Position numbers and translations under genes: made by a program. Positions 36,555-49,720 of a DNA stretch of 64,000 nucleotides are shown one piece after another (the first letter of the stretch is position 1; every line of letters begins with the position of its first letter). Source of the stretch: Fasciolopsis buskii (taxonomy: Eukaryota > Platyhelminthes > Trematoda > Plagiorchiida > Fasciolidae); contig LUCM01000071.1 in the NCBI GenBank assembly GCA_008360955.1, positions 264,169-328,168 on the forward strand, read 5' to 3'. The notes under the pieces are model-generated. The model was not told the DNA's origin and did not search any database. It worked only from the letters and a program-made list of their open reading frames with translations.

Positions 36555-39478
36555 GATCAGAGTATTTATACGAATTTCACTCCTCCCGATTTTCTGAACT
36601 GGCCTAATGAGATTGTGAACTTTGTGTACTTCCTTGCTGTTACGATTCACTAACCATTTGTTTGATTTATTCCATTTATCTTGTAGGCGTATTTTTAGTC
36701 CGATGTGCAGGTATTTATCGTTCGTTTTTTCGTTCACAAGTCATTGATATTCCCTGTCATACGTCATGTGGAAAATTAGCTACATCCAGTGAACTATTTC
36801 GCTTCCAGGGTAGCGAGTATCCAGGTGCGCTTTTAACGCGTGATCTCTGTCATCTGTCGTGTTTGTTATTCCCATGCGTGTTTTGCTAGTGTGTTTGTAG
36901 GACTGAATTCGAATTGTTGTTTGTATGTGCTCGCAAATTGTTCACACAACTAATCCAGTCCGCTGGAATCGGTGGGTACAACGGCGAACAATCGTCGCCA
37001 TTTGATTAATTCAGTTTAATCGCCATCGTAACTGTGCATTTGCGATTCCAACCTCCGTTCATCTCAATTTCTTTACTGATCGTTTTTCTGTCTTATGATA
37101 TCGGTTGACGATTAGTTCCAATGTCCTTCCGTCTAGCTCTGGTTGCATTCAGTCTTGTATTTTTCATCACCACATCTCAGATACAAGTATTCTGTGCCCA
37201 CCTCCATTTGAAAAGAACCCTCCCTTCATACGGCAGTACGTCATATGTTTTGCTGTCTTTTTGTGATTAACCGTGAGCCGACAAACTGCTGTTTCTATGG
37301 TTCATTCGGATACCGGTATCTATATGGCACCGTACCTTCCGTAGACTCCAGATGCCTCGGCATTGTCATGATAGGTATCTCAAGTTCCGAGTTCGTTACC
37401 CAACCTGGACACCTTGAAATACTCACTAATGACCGTGTGTCTCAAATAACCTCTGCCACGGAAGTCCGATGCATTGCCTTCTTGTGTTGGAGGCATTTCC
37501 ATCGAAGTGCGAGCACAAAGGCGATTTCCCGCGCTCTCCATCTGGTTGACTCAGTTCATTTCAGTTGTATTTAGGCCACTAAGTGAATACGGAAGTGGAG
37601 TTTTATATCCACATTTCGGAGATCTATTTTAGAAGTTTAAAATTTCTACCCTGTGGACGTTTTTGCCCTGTTTGGTTGAGCGTTCGGATATTGGTGGTAG
37701 CCGATTGGAATGAACACTGAAGCTTAAATGATGGATGCAGACTTAATCTCCCCTTCCCATCAATGATGCTTCCAGGTCGTGGTCTTCACGACATAACGTC
37801 ATCAACCGACTCGTATGGCATTTTCTAAGGGCATCGCTAATATTGAAAGCCCATGGTGTCGAGCACACTTCCATCGCCTACTCGCTAAGCGTGAATTCAC
37901 CTCATTCTCGGGTAACCACTAATTTGGTAGTCATTGCTCTGCCCACAGCCCTGGGTGCTCGAAATCGAACATTCCTCTGCTCCCAATCTCAGAGTTCTCA
38001 ATATCGCCTTTCACAACTCCAGCGACTTAACACAAACTCACCATTACGGTCAGTTTGATGGTGTTATAATACAACACATCAACAAACCGTCTTATTCTTT
38101 GTTATAAATGTCTTCATAACTGGTTCCGAAGGTAGGCTCTAGACTGTTGATCCTATTTGAAAATCTCTTGATACTGTTTATTTGTTGTACAACTCACGGT
38201 AATAGGTAGACATTTGCCTGGACTCTATCTGGGGAGTTTTTAAGCTCTTCGTACTACCGGTGAATTCGTGAAACCAGACACAGTAAAATTGGTGTAATCA
38301 CATTAGTTCGAAGTGTTTACCAGCTTAGGTTTTTTTGCTTTTCTGTTCTCCCATATTTCTGCCGTTCTAGTAGGGAGACTTGTCAGTTCGCATTTAGGTC
38401 ATGAACATCTACTCAAAGGCGTTGCACTATGCAAACAACTTTAAATCCAATTAAACTGTTCGGATGAAATTGTTCATACAGCACACAAAACCAAGAAGTG
38501 TAATTGTTTACGGTTCATCCCTCAAGTTCGCTTTAGCTAGCGCCACGCGATCTAGACACACAACGATGGCATCCTCATAATTCGGTTTATTTCGTTGTGC
38601 AATTTAATTCACAACCGAAGCAAGAATTGATCGGGATTGATTCGTCTTTTGAATGAGGTAAAAGGCGGGAATAAATAACGAACTCAAACCATTTTGTAGC
38701 AATCCGACGATGAGTAGTTAGCAGCACACTTTTGTTGACGCAACCAAACAGGTGAACTAAACGTGTCCTTGTAGGCCATCTGTTCAGCTAGTTGTTTAGT
38801 CTTCCTCCCTCGAAACGAAATCAATCTTTTTACGGGTTGCGCATTTCGACTTCGTTTTGTTCATGTATGTGCATTTGTACGGTTAATGAGCTTACAGCAA
38901 TGCTATTTCAATTACTACATTTCTTGCTCCCTCCGATGAACTGAAACCTGTAGCGACGTACTAAGCTTGTTAGCTTCACGAGGCCGTTCGCTCTTGGATG
39001 CAGATGACTTCTCTTTGGGAGGGCTATCTTGAGAGAAGCAGTTTGAAACTTGATGCGTTTTATTTCTTCCAAGGGAGTTCACAAGAAATCGGACAACTTC
39101 AGATTTCAGTCCTGATAAAGTACATAGTCGCCTAGTCGAAAGTAGCTCTGTCTTTCACATGGTGTGTCTGTCTCGTATCCTCTACGCGGTTAGTTGCCTA
39201 GTATCTTATTGGATTGTTTACAATCACCCCTAACGCCCCCCGACTGATTGGCTTACTTGTTTCTCAGGTTCTCCTTACTTCGCAACGAGGTAATTGCCCT
39301 GGAATTGATGCTGCCTTTAGGGCCTGGTATTGCCAATTAGTTGAGGCAAATCGTTCAACAAACCCCATTTCCTTATTGCGCCACAGAGTAATCGATTCTT
39401 CAGTCAACATAAACGTATATTTTGCGAACGTTTCTCTTTTTCTGTCCACTCCATTTTGCATCACCGATTATGGTTCAG

Positions 39479-39713
39479 CTTTTATCCACGTGCGAAAAGC
39501 CTTCAGCAGACATGTACGGTCTTTTGGGGCGGATACACAAGGACCGGTTTGTGGAATCCAAGTTCACCGATCAGGAAGCATTGAAAGCAGCCATTGAAAG
39601 CTATCGAAACGGATTCCAGGCCGATCCGAACGAATATATGGGTGTAAATTTGGCAAATTTACTCGTGTGCACCGGACAAGAACTGAATACCAGCCAGGAA
39701 TTGAATCGGATAT
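39479..39713 (+). CDS. MAP3K5: ASK-family MAP3K, exon C (78 codons plus 1 nt)
   Basis: The acceptor is GGTTCAG after a pyrimidine-rich stretch and the donor is GTACGT. The exon starts in phase 0 and ends after one base of a codon. It contains DMYGLLGRIHKDRFVESKF, then an alanine-rich helix, NEYMGVNLANLLVCTGQEL and a final ELNRI. These match the ASK signature of a DMY-x-L-x-GRI-x-KD-x-F segment followed by a G-x-N-x-A-x-LL helix. The number of residues from exon B to DMY equals that of vertebrate ASK1, which fixes the splice site. The open frame extends 5' of this point, but that part shows no family similarity and lies before the acceptor. Confidence 0.96.
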
Positions 39714-41854
39714 GTACGTTCTAAACGGTTTATTTTCTGATCACTGACTACGAACTAAATTTATTGTAGTCATTTGAATATTGATGCGGATTGGTAAAGT
39801 CGATGATACACTAGGTGATTCATGAATTTCGTTTGTTGGATGTGGCAGAAGAAACAAATTCGTGCTCCCTTTATCTCTCGTCAGATCAAAACAGTCGACT
39901 TTGTGTTATACGATGTTCCCAAATATGATTCGCGTTAAGGATGACAATTAGCAGTCAAGTGCCATTTCGGTTGCACTGGCTTTGTATGTGGACTAATTAA
40001 GCCATTGCATCTATGGTCCTAAATGTTCGTTCTATTCTCACCCGCTCGATAAGTGCTAGTAATTTTGTGCATTTATACCTTGACCCCAATAGGTGCTCTG
40101 AATAGATTTCTGACTATTGCTGTCTTAAAGCCCCCACCTTTGCAGTTTTCAAAGTTTTGCGATCACCGAGCTTGTCGTTTAGATCGCAAACATTTCATTA
40201 CCAGTCGAGGTGACATCACCAGTGCGTACGTTTGCGGTCTAAAACTCCAAGCCCGGCACTCACAACAGTTTGAAAAGATTTCTGTCGCCCCCCCTAGAAA
40301 CTATTCAGTGCTTTCAGTTGGGCCCGCCAACAGGCGAATCGAGTGGACACTTGACGGGCTCAGTTAGCTTCAACATTGAATCCGTCCTGATGATCTGGTG
40401 GTTTGAGTATCCGTCAGTTCGAAGGTGAAAAGTTAGAATTTCACCACCATCACCGGCAATTCAACGCAGTTAGCTTTCAATAAAACCATTCCCTTTGTAT
40501 CTGGATTTTTCGCTATGCATCAGTGGTTTGAGAGCAAAACGAACAAACAACTTGCCATCTGAAAGACTATCATATCTTCCAATATTGTCGTGTGTTGCGG
40601 AGACCGGTTGCGCCCCCATAGCAAGCGTGCAATGGCGAGGCGGGTCAAGTCAAAATGGACATGCGCATAACCGATCGTTTGTGCTTACATGCCTCGGTCG
40701 TCGATTCACGTGACTTTGCCGACAGTGTGTGACCGGATTGTGGTGAGGTTCAAATTCCAAATATTCGGGCTGAACGAAAGTTTTGAGGTGTAAACAATGT
40801 TGCACATTACGATGCTGTCCTTCCAGATCATCGATCAAGTGGGTGTGGAAACTTGGAGCGGTGTAACGGCCCGTAGAACGAACAAGTTTACCGGTCTTTC
40901 TATCGATGCCGGGATTGGGCGTGTCTTTGGTGTCTTAAGACACAATCTCATCGTGTACCTCCTCCGATTTTTCCACAGCTATTTCTGCGACCCCATTCGT
41001 GTTCAGGATCATCGGTTTTTGTCGGAGCGTTGTTTCAGTTTGACTTTTCGCATTCGTTAACCTTGCATGATCGTGTTCTGGTTTTGGTTGCCACCTCACA
41101 ATGTAATCTACCCAAAGATAAAAAGAAAATGAGAAACAGTGTATAATGAACTACATGTTAATAATTGAAGAACTATATCGAAGACGATTTCGAGTGCAGG
41201 AACGCAGCTAACGGCGGCACTAGGCTGCCACTTATTCTCTTCAAACCTCTTTTTGGGAATCTCCCAGAGTTCATCCCGGTAGGCTAACTGGACTTGCAAG
41301 GAGCAACCCTGTAGCTAACGTCTTTGTACTTTTTTGCGGTTCTATCAACCGACCCCCTCGACCCTTCTTTCAGCCACTACCTGTGAGGTGAAACCACGAG
41401 TTGGTTTCAAAAGTGTAAAGGCGCTTTGTTTCGGTACGATCAGTCGTGTGACGGTGATGATGGATCTGGTTTGGGAAACAGGACCGTCCAACAAGCCCAT
41501 CGGCATTCAGATAAATGACTCACAGGTTAAAGACCTGAATGACCATAAGCCAAGATGTAAGTAGGGAGCCAACCGCTCGCCCTAACTGTGAAACAGAAAA
41601 ATCGCCTTAGTTTTCGTGACACGTTCAGAGGCAAAGTGAAGATCAGAGAAGAAACAATCTTGCTGGGAGATGGGGGCAATCGACCAGTGAGCTCTATTTT
41701 GTTTGTAGGTATATAAACGATTCGACTATGGCAAACAAAACTGTCCTGTTGAACGATCAGAGGCCATTTGACAGTTCTGGCTTGTTTAGGCGAGCTGAGA
41801 TTGAACCGAAATCAAGACGACCGACTGAAGACCGTAACAAAACTACATTATAAA

Positions 41855-42243
41855 ACACCACCATCCTCGTTGAACATACATCAACCACTTCGGTTTATTT
41901 AGATACAGTGGTTTTTCCAAAGGTTGAACCCGAGGATCCAGTGCTTTACACCTAAACTCTGAGTTGCTAACTAGATTCTCCCACAGTAGTGTACCAATAT
42001 TGATAAAGAAACGGCGCTCCAATACCAGAGTTCTCGCACATCCCTCGACGGTCATGTTTCTGGACCGTACAGCGGTGTCGACCTTAATGCTGTTATGCAT
42101 ACTCTCTACTCTTTACCGACTCCACAAATGCCTCAAATTGGTGTTTGCCAGTCGAGCCTTCTGCATACTAGCAGACATTTTATCCGAAATACGATCATCA
42201 GCAGTGATGCAACTACCCAAGTAATTAAACCGATCTTCTTGAA
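41855..42243 (-). mobile_element. RTE-type retrotransposon fragment (post-core region)
   Basis: The minus strand reads RFNYLGSCITADDRISDKM, KARLANTNLRHLWSR, a stop, then a long frame with ENLVSNSEFRCKALDPRVQP and KPKWLMYV. These match, in order, the boxes YLGSCIS, ANLRHLWRR, VSN-x-EVR and LRWLGHV that follow the reverse transcriptase in RTE elements. The copy around 60700-60800 has the same LSLRVQSLEQALN segment, so both belong to one subfamily, distinct from the 2421-5400 copy. It is truncated on both sides and lies in intron C-D, antisense. Confidence 0.78.
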
Positions 42244-43340
42244 ATAACTTCACCAGTACCTGTTTAATACATGATCATGTTGCTAACTGCTCATCGTTGG
42301 AGGGGATGCGTAAATGTGACTTACTCAAAACGTTTTCCCCCTTCATGGCGATTTTCCTGGTGTTATCCCACTCTAGAATCGACTTTCTCACGTCTACTAG
42401 TACTTCACTATTCACATGGGCTCTACCTTACTGTGAATTGTTTGCTTTTTTAAGATTCAGCGGTTAAACGAATCGAAATACAAAAAGCATTTTTATTTGT
42501 CCTTTTTCGACTTACGAGCTGGGAGATTGTGATCGAGACAAATAACCTTTGATTGTACATTGTGCGGAGTCGACCAAAGTTAGCTGAGTAGGATCATCCA
42601 GGCCATCGGCTCGGATTGCAGTAACCGTAACAACGCCTATTCCCTGCATTTTGGCGCCATAACAAGCACCCTCGTCTGTGAAAAATGGCAGAATGTTGCG
42701 ATGTTATCGATATTCCCTTTTATATGTCGACCCACACTTAGTATGACGAAAATCCTAGATTTTTGTCCCAATAATATATGCTTCAGTTGCCCGATCAGTA
42801 AACACGATACTCCGTGAATACGGTTGAATTAACATTCACAATCTAACGTAGTCATTATGTGGTAGATAATGAACAACATGCATCATGCAAGTACATGTTT
42901 ACATCCGTGAACAAATTGAGTGAAGATAAAGTTATGACCATTCGGGAAACAAACTTTTCTAGGCACGCCGATGCTTTGCAACCCTAATAGACGACAAGTT
43001 CACACGGAACGAGCGCAAATCTTCTGTGATATCTGGTGATGAATAATTAAACCAAGCTGATTCATTGCTGTGATGAGTTGCTTGCCCGTTCTCGTAGCTA
43101 CAACGATATCCACGCTCCATAATAACTACTGTGATGGCAACCATGAAATTGGGACATGCCACCATTTCAGCTGGCTCGTTGAATAGGCAAGCTTACTCAA
43201 CCTACTCATTCGTCTGCACTGCTTCCATGACTGCGACTTAGTGTCAACTGATTTCTGATGACTTTTCAAATAAACCCATTCTTTTTTTTATCACACTACG
43301 AATTAAAATCAATACCATGCTTCCATAAATGCTACGAGCC

Positions 43341-43363
43341 TATATGTATATATATATGTATAT
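43341..43363. repeat. AT microsatellite
   Basis: TATATGTATA and TATATATGTATATAA units just upstream of exon D. Confidence 0.8.
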
Positions 43364-43926
43364 AATAAAATCAACGTTGCTAGGTCTGTCACCATGTGCG
43401 GCCTCAGTTTTCGTTTTTCTAATGTAGTGCATTCCCACCATGTATATCCTCTTCAGTGATAACCTAATAGCCATGTTGAATGACCATGTCGGCATTGGTA
43501 TGCAGGAAACAGGGATTGTGAAGAAGTGGTTCTGTTCAACCGCCAGTGCCTCGATCACACTTTTTTGGTGTCTGGAAGAGGAAATTTGATAGTGCGAACA
43601 ACTGACCTTCTGTGAACTTGGTGGTTCTCGACCACTTCAGATTTCAAAGTCGTGGTCACTGATTCCTGTATCGTAGATCTTAAAGTTTATGGACTTATCT
43701 TTTCCAAATCTTTCATGTGTGATACGCATAAGACAGTATAGGACTTGGTTGAGTGTGGAACGGTACTACACAAAATTCGCTACAGAGAGTGAATTGAGCG
43801 CGTCATTAGCAGGTCAGATTACTAAGGAAGTAGATGAGTTGACTGATGTAACCTCGCATGCTCATTCCTATTTTAATTTTATATGCCAATGTTTTTCGTA
43901 CTTTCTTGTTTTGCTGCTTCATCCAG

Positions 43927-44086
43927 GCAACGTTTTGAATTTGCGAATTGGTCGAAAAGGCGATATTTCCAAGCTGACCGACTATTGGGATGTGGCTACT
44001 TTTTTCGAGGTTCGAGTGCTCCTCGAAGAGTACACCAGTGCGGTTCGTGCAGTCGAACGGATCTATGCTATGGATCCACCTATATG
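43927..44086 (+). CDS. MAP3K5: ASK-family MAP3K, exon D (160 nt)
   Basis: The acceptor is TTCATCCAG and the donor is GTAAGA. The first two bases complete a Cys codon begun in exon C. The exon then reads NVLNLRIGRKGDISKL, DYWDVATFFEVRVLLEEY and a helix ending IYAMDPPI, with two bases of a Trp codon left over. Vertebrate ASK1 has the equivalent LLGKKGNLEKL, YWEVGFFLGASVL and LKTPAW. This is one of the most conserved parts of the central region. The longer open frame upstream to 43689 is intron read-through and should not be annotated as protein. Confidence 0.95.
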
Positions 44087-46512
44087 GTAAGAATCTACGG
44101 GTTCCTTGATTGGTTGCCTATCCCATTGACACTTTTGGATATTTGTCGTAAAGTCTCCATCCTGTTCGACGATCGCTGTGCATTTCTCTGATTCACTGTC
44201 TTTTGGGGTTTCCCATTAGTATTCATCGTAACGCCATTTGCTCATATCATGCGCATTCATACAGGAAGGATCCTGGATTACATCCAGTGGTCGTTCCTAA
44301 ACTTCAACTTTAATTCCTAATACCGTGCTTAGCTAACTTGATTGTTCATCGAGTTTGAACAGTACTGCGAACAAATTGGCGAGCAAGCAACGTCGGCTTC
44401 CACTCATGTTCCACTCCTAACAACCGAGTTTTCAAGCTGGATTAGAGGGTCATAGTAATGCTGCAATGCATACCCGAGTTGTGATAGATAAACGGATATC
44501 ATACCAAAGTCGTAAGTGCCTCAAATTGATTAAAGCTAAAATTCCCGTTTATATGCGTTGTCCACGGTCACACGGAGTCCCTATCGTCGACTGTTGATCG
44601 CAGATCACCACTTTATTTGGGTTCCATGTGATGTGCAATCATTGCCTGCTGAGAATACCTGTTAGGACTCGAGCTAGCGGAAACCTGGGTGACAAGACAA
44701 CAAACGGTGGCATGATGTCAATAATCTTTTGTTTGATGTAAAAGGAGCTTTGGAAGCAATGGTCGACGTAATAATAAGCTAAAGTGATCATTCTTAGAAG
44801 CATCAGAAATCAATCGGTTTTGTGCAACCATTAAGTGCGCTTAACCGAAATGATGTTTGTCTGCTAAGTTTATCCCTACACTGAAGATCATTGGTGCTGT
44901 TTGGATATGAATTCGCTTGTAGACACCATCCAAACTTTAATATTCCGAGTACCCTATCAACTTAACTATCGGGTTACGTCGAAAGGCTTCAGGCAATTGT
45001 AAGTTCGAATCCAGCTATGGTCATTGTCTTTAAAAATTTAAATCTGCCCATCGTATTCCGAAGCTGTGCTGAAAGACATCGGAACTATTCGCACATGGCT
45101 TAGCAACCAAGGTAGTTCTTAAATAGTGCAATATTCTTCTTTATTTGAGTGGGATTGTTAGGGAACTTCGCGGCTAAATGCAAATACCCAACCAGCGAAG
45201 TTTGTCTGATTCACCTTATGCCTCCGTTGCTACTGTTCGTTTCAAGTAGCGTTAGTTCTCTAGCAATTCTTTTTCGCCGTGAAGGTACAAAATGTAACCC
45301 AAGCGTTGTTGCGTCTTTGTAGAGATTGTCCAGGCGAACTTACATTGCGACACATTACTGACGGATAATGGGAACTCGGCCAAGTCCACATTGCCTTGCT
45401 GATGTTCCGTTTCGTGAGCTTTTCTCCAGAATAGTACGGCACAGATCGGGGATATTACAGCTAGCTTCGTTCTCACAGCTATCTCATCGCCTTCATGGCC
45501 ATGACCAATGAGGTGTCATGATGCACGTGTAGCATGATAGTCAACGTATCTACGATTTTTAATGCGCTACCGTTCTTTTTCACTGCAAATGCTAATGAGC
45601 CGTAACAAATCTTTCGTCCTAGCTTCAGTATATCACTCCTTTGAAATACGTTGAAAGCTGCTAACTCAGATGTGCCACCAGCGTACGCAAGATTTCTAAT
45701 CGAAAATGATTTTGAATGTATTTATTCATTGACCGACAGAATACAGCGAGCTTCGAACAGGAAAACCAGAATTGGGCTACACTCACTTCAAGTTTTTCCC
45801 GAGTCCAAGACGATTGACCTTGGCAAGACTGTTAATCGTCCTGTTATGGGTTAGCAACCGCCTTTCGTCGGAGCAAAGTCTCATCAGACAATTGGTCATT
45901 GATTGCGGGCAGACCAGACGACACCAAATCAACGTCTTAGGGACTGACAGTGATTAGAGAACCCGTTATCTAGTGTTATCTATTTTCTCCACTCTTTTCA
46001 CAAGCTTGACCAGCCAGAATGAACGGCCCTGATAAAATGTGCAAGTGATAGGTTTTCGTTGGTTTTTGCCCAATCTTAAATAAACGTTTTGTTTCAAATG
46101 GGGCCACATAACAGTTCCAACCCATCCGACTGTTCTTCTTCGGTTTAGCTCGAGGAATCTTAACTGATTATATTCAGTTTCTGTGATATCATGCACCGTA
46201 CAGAATGAATCAAAACAAACCTAACAATTGTATATTTCGGACAAGCTTGATAAAACCCATAGTTTACTAATTCCATAAAGATTTGTGGTATACACATTGC
46301 CTGTGTTTCCTTACATTTTTTGTCGACTAGCTTTGCATGCTTAATGACCTACCAAAACTTAGGCGAGCTGCGTAAAGTCTGCGATCTTTCGATTGCTTCT
46401 AATTTACCAAGTAGCTTAAATATCTTCCTCTGATTGGAATTCATTTCATTTATTTTTCAACAGTTTCTTATCATGTTTGTATCGTTTCTCTTCCACCGCT
46501 TGTTGATTAAAG
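44087..46512 (+). other. Intron D-E of the ASK gene (2.4 kb)
   Basis: This is the shortest intron, with a GTAAGA donor and AAAG acceptor. No coding, repeat or RNA feature is recognised in it. Confidence 0.75.
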
Positions 46513-46603
46513 GCAATTGGCATCCACGTTGAGAAACATTCGGTTGATCAACCACTTCCGAAAACCGGCGCATGACAAAGCTAAACTGACTCCAGCTCGT
46601 AGG
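46513..46603 (+). CDS. MAP3K5: ASK-family MAP3K, exon E (91 nt)
   Basis: The exon starts after ATTAAAG. The first base completes the TGG (Trp) codon left open by exon D, restoring the PPIW-x-L junction seen as PAWYL in vertebrate ASK1. It reads QLASTLRNIRLINHFRKP followed by a basic stretch ending LTPARR. The donor GTGAGT at 46604 is strong and the end is phase 0. The segment is an amphipathic helix plus a charged linker before the helix carrying the FW motif of exon F. The residue count between HF and FW is 18 here against 16 in vertebrates, so no exon seems to be missing in the 15-kb intron that follows. Confidence 0.92.
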
Positions 46604-47316
46604 GTGAGTTCATCTCAGGTTCCAGATGTATGTGTCGTTGCTGTCTCGTCTTTCCTAACCAATTTGTCATGTTTGCAATTCCATTTGTTTGTCGATTTTT
46701 ACAACCGTACTTCTGTCTTTCATCCGCATTTTTGGAATTCATCTTCTTTCTCACCCTGCCACAAATCGGTATTTTCATTGTGTTTGCTCACGGTTGTCAT
46801 GGTAACAGTTCCTGTTTTGTCGTCTCTTCCAGTGGATTGTAGGACTCAATTATCTGAACTAAACGAAATCCTCAACATGGATTTTTATTAGTGCTATCTC
46901 GTTGTTCGAAGCTTAGCAACCGTTTCTTTCCAATAACTGGTTGCCGACATCTTGGTTTATTTAGTTTATTTGCGTTTCCGTCACTACTGCTGCCTGTCGT
47001 TTGAATGAATTCAGGAGCTAGCCATACTCTTCAAGTTTCCGGAAGCAATTTTCGATGGTAATTTCAGCTTGTGTGTCGAGTTAGAGTCCTGCTGATCTTG
47101 TGGAAGTTCGCAGCAGATTTTTCCTGTTGTTTAGTAACTTCCGATTGTGATCTATCAGCCACAGCTCCGGTCTAGGGGATCGGTTTTTCCGTGGTTCATA
47201 AGCGTGGACGTGGACTGGTTCGTCCGAGTTTAGTCTGCCGACAACTAGAGCGGGGCTATAATGCCGAAAAAGTTTAGACACAGCAACTGGTTTCGGTGAA
47301 CTGCCGCGATGCTTAC

Positions 47317-47338
47317 CACACACACACACACACACACG
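47317..47338. repeat. CA microsatellite
   Basis: About eleven CA units. The CVCVC peptides in minus-strand frames here come from it. Confidence 0.9.
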
Positions 47339-48754
47339 AGCCAGAGAGAATAAATGTTGGATAGGCGATAATCATGAATACTGTCAGAAGAACATGCAGT
47401 GTTTAAGTAAAAAAGGTTACTCGTCTGGTCCTTTCCATCTTTCTTTTCTTTCCTTTTAGTGACCCGTGTATAATCCCCTTGATATCCCCCAGTACCCACA
47501 GTGCGTATTAGTCAATAACCTTAGGGAGTGTGATGCAAGAACTAGCTAAAATTATTCAGTAACCTTAATATGACCTTACCGGTTTCAATGTCGTTAGAAC
47601 AACGTAGTTTCAGAGCCGCTCGCTACGGTTTAGGAGTCTTGTATAGTAGTGTGAAATCGAGTGACATTGGTTTACTAGGGTGTTTTGCTCCTGAATCCCG
47701 GTATTTGTCTTTCAAACTGTGAAAAGTATAGCAAAATAATTTCATGTTTCAAACAAACCACACAGCGTATGGGGGCAACAGATGTGCGTTTTCTGTTCCA
47801 TTCAGGTGGGTTGGTAGGTGTGTGAAAATTTCTCATTTGATTGAAAAGATACAAGCGAAAGTTTTTGTTCCCCATAGAAGCATCGCTTGATAATTAGGAC
47901 AACTATTGTTTGACAATTCTCGATTAGTTGACTACTACTACTGCTGCTCCTGCTGAAGTTGACGTTGTCATTCCGACAGCGATTGAGGAAATGATTCTTT
48001 AATGAACATCCAACTTTTCACATGGTTCTACCTAGCTTATCAATTTACCAGATGGAATCCGAGAATTTCGGCGAAATGCGAACTTTTGCAGGATGCGGAC
48101 GTCGAAAAAGTATGTTCATTTTTCGCGTGCATTCCACCACCGACTGAAGCCAGTTTGGCAAGTCACGTATTCCTTCTTATCTGAACAAAAAGCCACGTGA
48201 TTCAGGCTAGACCCAGGGACTCCTCCGAATGAGTTCGACAATGCACAACTAATTTCACCCCCGAGCTGTTTGAACATCTCCAAAACCTTATATATTCGGA
48301 ATGGTTTACGCTGGATTAAGAGCCGAATACCGGAGTTTAAGAGCAGAGTTCCATAACTAATCATGGCCGTATCGCTATCTAACTGTTGCACAAGACTCCC
48401 AAACCGTAGTGCATGGCTTTTAAGCGGCGACATTTAATTGTTAAATTGCGGAAAACTTGTGCTCTGGATTGGGGCTGCTGGACCACAAGTAAACGACGGA
48501 AAGATTTATGGCGTTTTCGTTGCAAATTTACCGAGGTTCAGACAGGACATGAAATTCCGGTTAATAAACTCATATTTGTAACTTGTGCACGATCGTGTTG
48601 TTTTGTATGCACTTTGGCGTATCTAAATGTCGCATATCAATGAAGAAAAAAGAACGGTTGCGATCATCACCGTCTAAAAATGAAGAAAAAGAACAAAGGA
48701 AAGAAAAACTCGTGAAGTGATTAACTTGAGCATTTATGATAGGCTATTCAGGAA

Positions 48755-49720
48755 GTCACCCAAGACGGAGTTCCGGTTTGTCCAGGATACGTACTAAGCA
48801 AGAGATAATTAAGTTCTTGTAGATATTGATTCTGGAGGGTATCGAACAAAAGCGGATCGTGTGAAAATATAAGAACGATACTTTGAGAGATAATCGTGCA
48901 GAGGACGAATAGACTCTGAAAGTATCTCGTAAGCAAACTTTTCACTTGTGCATATATGTTGACCACACAATTTAATGTGTAGTCTGTTCAATGGTACAAA
49001 AAGTCCTGATCGTGAATTTTAAAGTATTTCCCAAGAAAACTTACAAAGCAACAGGAAGACAGTAGAGAAAAAGTAGGAAAACACGTTGGTGTGCAAAACG
49101 GTGAATAGTGTTCTATTTCGCCCAGTTGTATAGAAGCTTTCTGATCTGAAATGGTAGTCTTCGAAAATTCTCCGCGCAGATGGAAGTGCGCGAAGTCCAA
49201 CTCAGATTTTCGCCAATAATTACTTCCACATATTTCACAGAATCAGCCGTGGTGAATATTTCTGAGTTGATGAAGAACGGTTCAGATGGGTAGGCCGATC
49301 GGGAGAGGGAGCAAGCATTCGAAACATTTTGATTTGTTAATATTTAAATCGACTTGTTCAGAAAAATCATGAATAGAAGACAACTTGTTGGGAAATTTTT
49401 GAAAGTCTTTATTGCCGTACACAGCTTGAGAGAGAGCAACATCATAAACCTCCTCAAACAAATGACAGGAGGAAATAGTTCACGAGTCAGTGATTTGAAA
49501 TAAAATAAATTTGGAGAAAGAGCAGCGCTCTGAACCACGCCTAAGTTTTTAACCAACTGTCATGACGTTTTCCCGCGCGGCCGTATGCACCGAATTTTTG
49601 ATAAAGTAATAGGAAATCCATTCTAATGAAAGCATGGAACAACACAGGCTCGAGCGCAGACGAATAGTCTAAGAAGACAATGCATCTAAGGGCTTATAAA
49701 TATGATGATAAAACTGGACT
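48755..49720 (-). mobile_element. CR1/jockey-type non-LTR retrotransposon remnant
   Basis: Read on the minus strand, in shifting frames, the segment gives VFLDYSSALEPV (motif A with Asp), ALSQAVYGNKDFQKFPNKLS, DLNINKSKCFECLLPLP, a KYVEV-type box near 49220, WTSR and LPFQIRKLLYNW. It ends in RSAFVRYPPESISTR-like sequence near 48810. It parallels the copy at 19640-21020 box by box but in the opposite direction. The YADD box is lost. The front end beyond 49720 was not recognised. It is antisense to the ASK gene. Confidence 0.72.

Larger units (their letters stand above)
15204..39478 (+). other. Intron B-C of the ASK gene (24.3 kb)
   Basis: This is the largest intron. It contains CR1-like, RTE-like and Penelope-like copies, three pieces of a dispersed SINE-like repeat, several AT, GT, GA and CT microsatellites, an RTE 3' tail and a 149-bp hairpin. 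The stretches 15600-17100, 25700-27380, 27700-32500 and 36100-39400 hold nothing I can assign. The human coding sequence is contiguous across this junction, so no exon is expected inside. Confidence 0.8.
39714..43926 (+). other. Intron C-D of the ASK gene (4.2 kb)
   Basis: This intron contains one RTE fragment (41855-42243, minus) and an AT-rich microsatellite at 43341-43363. The open frames at 40797-41060 and 41334-41564 show no family similarity that I recognise. The rest looks like plain intron. Confidence 0.75.

Noticed and set aside
37245..37574. 109-codon open frame on the + strand
   Set aside because: No family likeness; Cys- and Ser-rich as expected for chance translation of intron sequence.
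39422..39478. 5' extension of exon C, starting with a Met before QLLSTCEK
   Set aside because: The residue count to DMY fits only a start at 39479 after GGTTCAG; the earlier part is the pyrimidine tract.
40130..40370. Penelope-like fragment, from likeness of bases near 40150 to 24470
   Set aside because: The shared bases are few and the reading frames do not agree with the Penelope protein.
43689..43926. 5' extension of the ASK exon D frame
   Set aside because: It has no family similarity; a pyrimidine-rich acceptor at 43926 and the phase from exon C place the exon start at 43927.
45001..45013. Another box B-like GTTCGAATCC as a SINE or tRNA
   Set aside because: Isolated match with no pairing stem or box A around it.
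46837..46891. Possible extra ASK exon after CTTCCAG
   Set aside because: In phase 0 it stops after a few codons, and exons E and F already join with the family spacing.
47015..47051. Possible mini-exon after TTCAG reading ELAILFKFPEAIFDG
   Set aside because: It lies between acceptor and donor-like signals, but family members have no residues to place between exons E and F.
48056..48112. Possible exon after TTTACCAG with a GTATGT donor
   Set aside because: No frame resembles ASK, and the coding sequence is complete without it.
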